Below, piece by piece: positions 63,439-64,000 of a stretch of 64,000 nucleotides of DNA (within the stretch, counting starts at the first letter, position 1; every line of letters starts with the position of its first letter). Source of the DNA: Mucilaginibacter pineti (GTDB lineage: Bacteria > Bacteroidota > Bacteroidia > Sphingobacteriales > Sphingobacteriaceae); the NCBI RefSeq assembly GCF_900101875.1, contig NZ_FNAI01000007.1, forward strand, positions 248,001 to 312,000, read 5' to 3'. A program made the position numbers and the translations under genes. The notes beneath the pieces were generated by a model, which made no database searches, was not told the origin of the DNA, and saw only the letters and a list, made by a program, of their open reading frames with translations.

Positions 63439-64000
63439 ATGAAAAGAAATACTTTATATAAAATACTGCTTACTGTTTTACTAACAGCAGGTTTGTTTTC
63501 TTCCTGCCGCAAGGAGCTGGATAAAACACCGCTTGACCAGTTTTCCAACACCACCTTTTGGACCAGTGAGGCCAATGTTATGCTGGCGCTTACCGGTGTG
63601 TACCGCGGAAACATACAAATGCTCACAAATCCTACCGGTGCCGAATATTCTGCTACGGACTGGTGGTCTTACCACGGGCTGCTTTATCTGGAGTTTGCTA
63701 CAGACAACGCTTATGACCGCAGAGGTGATAATTCCGGTTTGAATACACTTACCAACGGAGCATTAACCAGTGCCAATGCTTATATCAACAATTACTGGAC
63801 ACTGAGCTACGCCCGCATTGCGCGCTGTAATTATTTCCTGGAGAATATCGGCAAAGCGCCGATTGACCCGGCGAAGATTGCCCGGATGAGTGCAGAAGCC
63901 CGATTTATAAGGGCAACCCAGTACTTTTATTTGTCGCAGTATTTTGGTGCTGTTCCATTGGTTACCAAGGTGCTTACGTTAACAGAAGCCAATACCGTAA
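63439..64000 (+). CDS. SusD/RagB-family lipoprotein (pair 3), cut by window end
   Basis: The first 187 codons are present and the gene runs off the window. The signal ends LFSSC (Cys23), so it should be lipid-anchored. The N-terminal SusD features are seen: RKELDKTPLDQFSNTTFWTSEANVMLALTGVYRG, then AEARFIRATQYFYLSQYFGAVPLVTKV. It begins 6 bases after the SusC stop and shares its transcript. Confidence 0.92.
   Translation, partial: MKRNTLYKILLTVLLTAGLFSSCRKELDKTPLDQFSNTTFWTSEANVMLALTGVYRGNIQMLTNPTGAEYSATDWWSYHGLLYLEFATDNAYDRRGDNSGLNTLTNGALTSANAYINNYWTLSYARIARCNYFLENIGKAPIDPAKIARMSAEARFIRATQYFYLSQYFGAVPLVTKVLTLTEANTV

Overview
The window reads as a chromosomal segment of a Bacteroidota organism, most likely Sphingobacteriaceae (Mucilaginibacter/Pedobacter type). 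This rests on three SusC/SusD-type pairs, type IX secretion/gliding genes (gldJ, porV), an ECF-sigma/FecR/SusC cascade, many secreted glycoside hydrolases, promoters with a TAnnTTTG -7 box, and little use of Shine-Dalgarno sites. Genus is an inference. I found no tRNA, rRNA, CRISPR array, transposase or prophage gene.

Layout. 1-1.5 kb: end of rsmE, a DUF4159 protein and a lone biotin carrier protein. 1.6-6.1 kb: SusC/SusD pair 1. 6.6-11 kb: core genes (gldJ, porV, ispF, a HAD phosphatase). 11.1-14.6 kb: a CotH-family lipoprotein and a GH29 fucosidase. 14.7-22.9 kb: a FadR-type regulator with an MFS exporter and matching palindromic operators, a secreted aspartic-protease-like protein, PLP enzymes, a MocR regulator and a degenerate SDR. 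23-32.7 kb: large secreted carbohydrate enzymes (DUF4965 family, GH20, GH106). 32.8-36.6 kb: an NmrA-like protein with an AraC regulator, a secreted pseudo-peptidase and an alpha/beta hydrolase. 36.7-38.9 kb: efp, a frameshifted MazG-like gene and an RraB-TPR fusion.

38.9-45.5 kb holds three AraC regulators, an epimerase-like reductase and two FAD monooxygenases, one of them Tet(X)-like. 45.7-54.2 kb is a complete polysaccharide-utilisation unit on the minus strand: ECF sigma, FecR anti-sigma, SusC with STN domain, SusD, and a GH99/WbsX-like enzyme. 54.4-59.7 kb has a GT-C-like membrane protein, an AraC regulator and an alpha-galactosidase-like enzyme.

59.9-64 kb is the most interesting part. 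A promoter-proximal 30-codon ORF ends in three consecutive cysteine codons. It is followed by mutually exclusive RNA pairings and a hairpin with a seven-T run, and then by SusC/SusD pair 3 (SusD cut by the window edge). This is the arrangement expected of a ribosome-mediated, cysteine-responsive transcription attenuator controlling an outer-membrane nutrient importer. Dispersed palindromic repeats occur at about 6.4, 14.7 and 21.4 kb.
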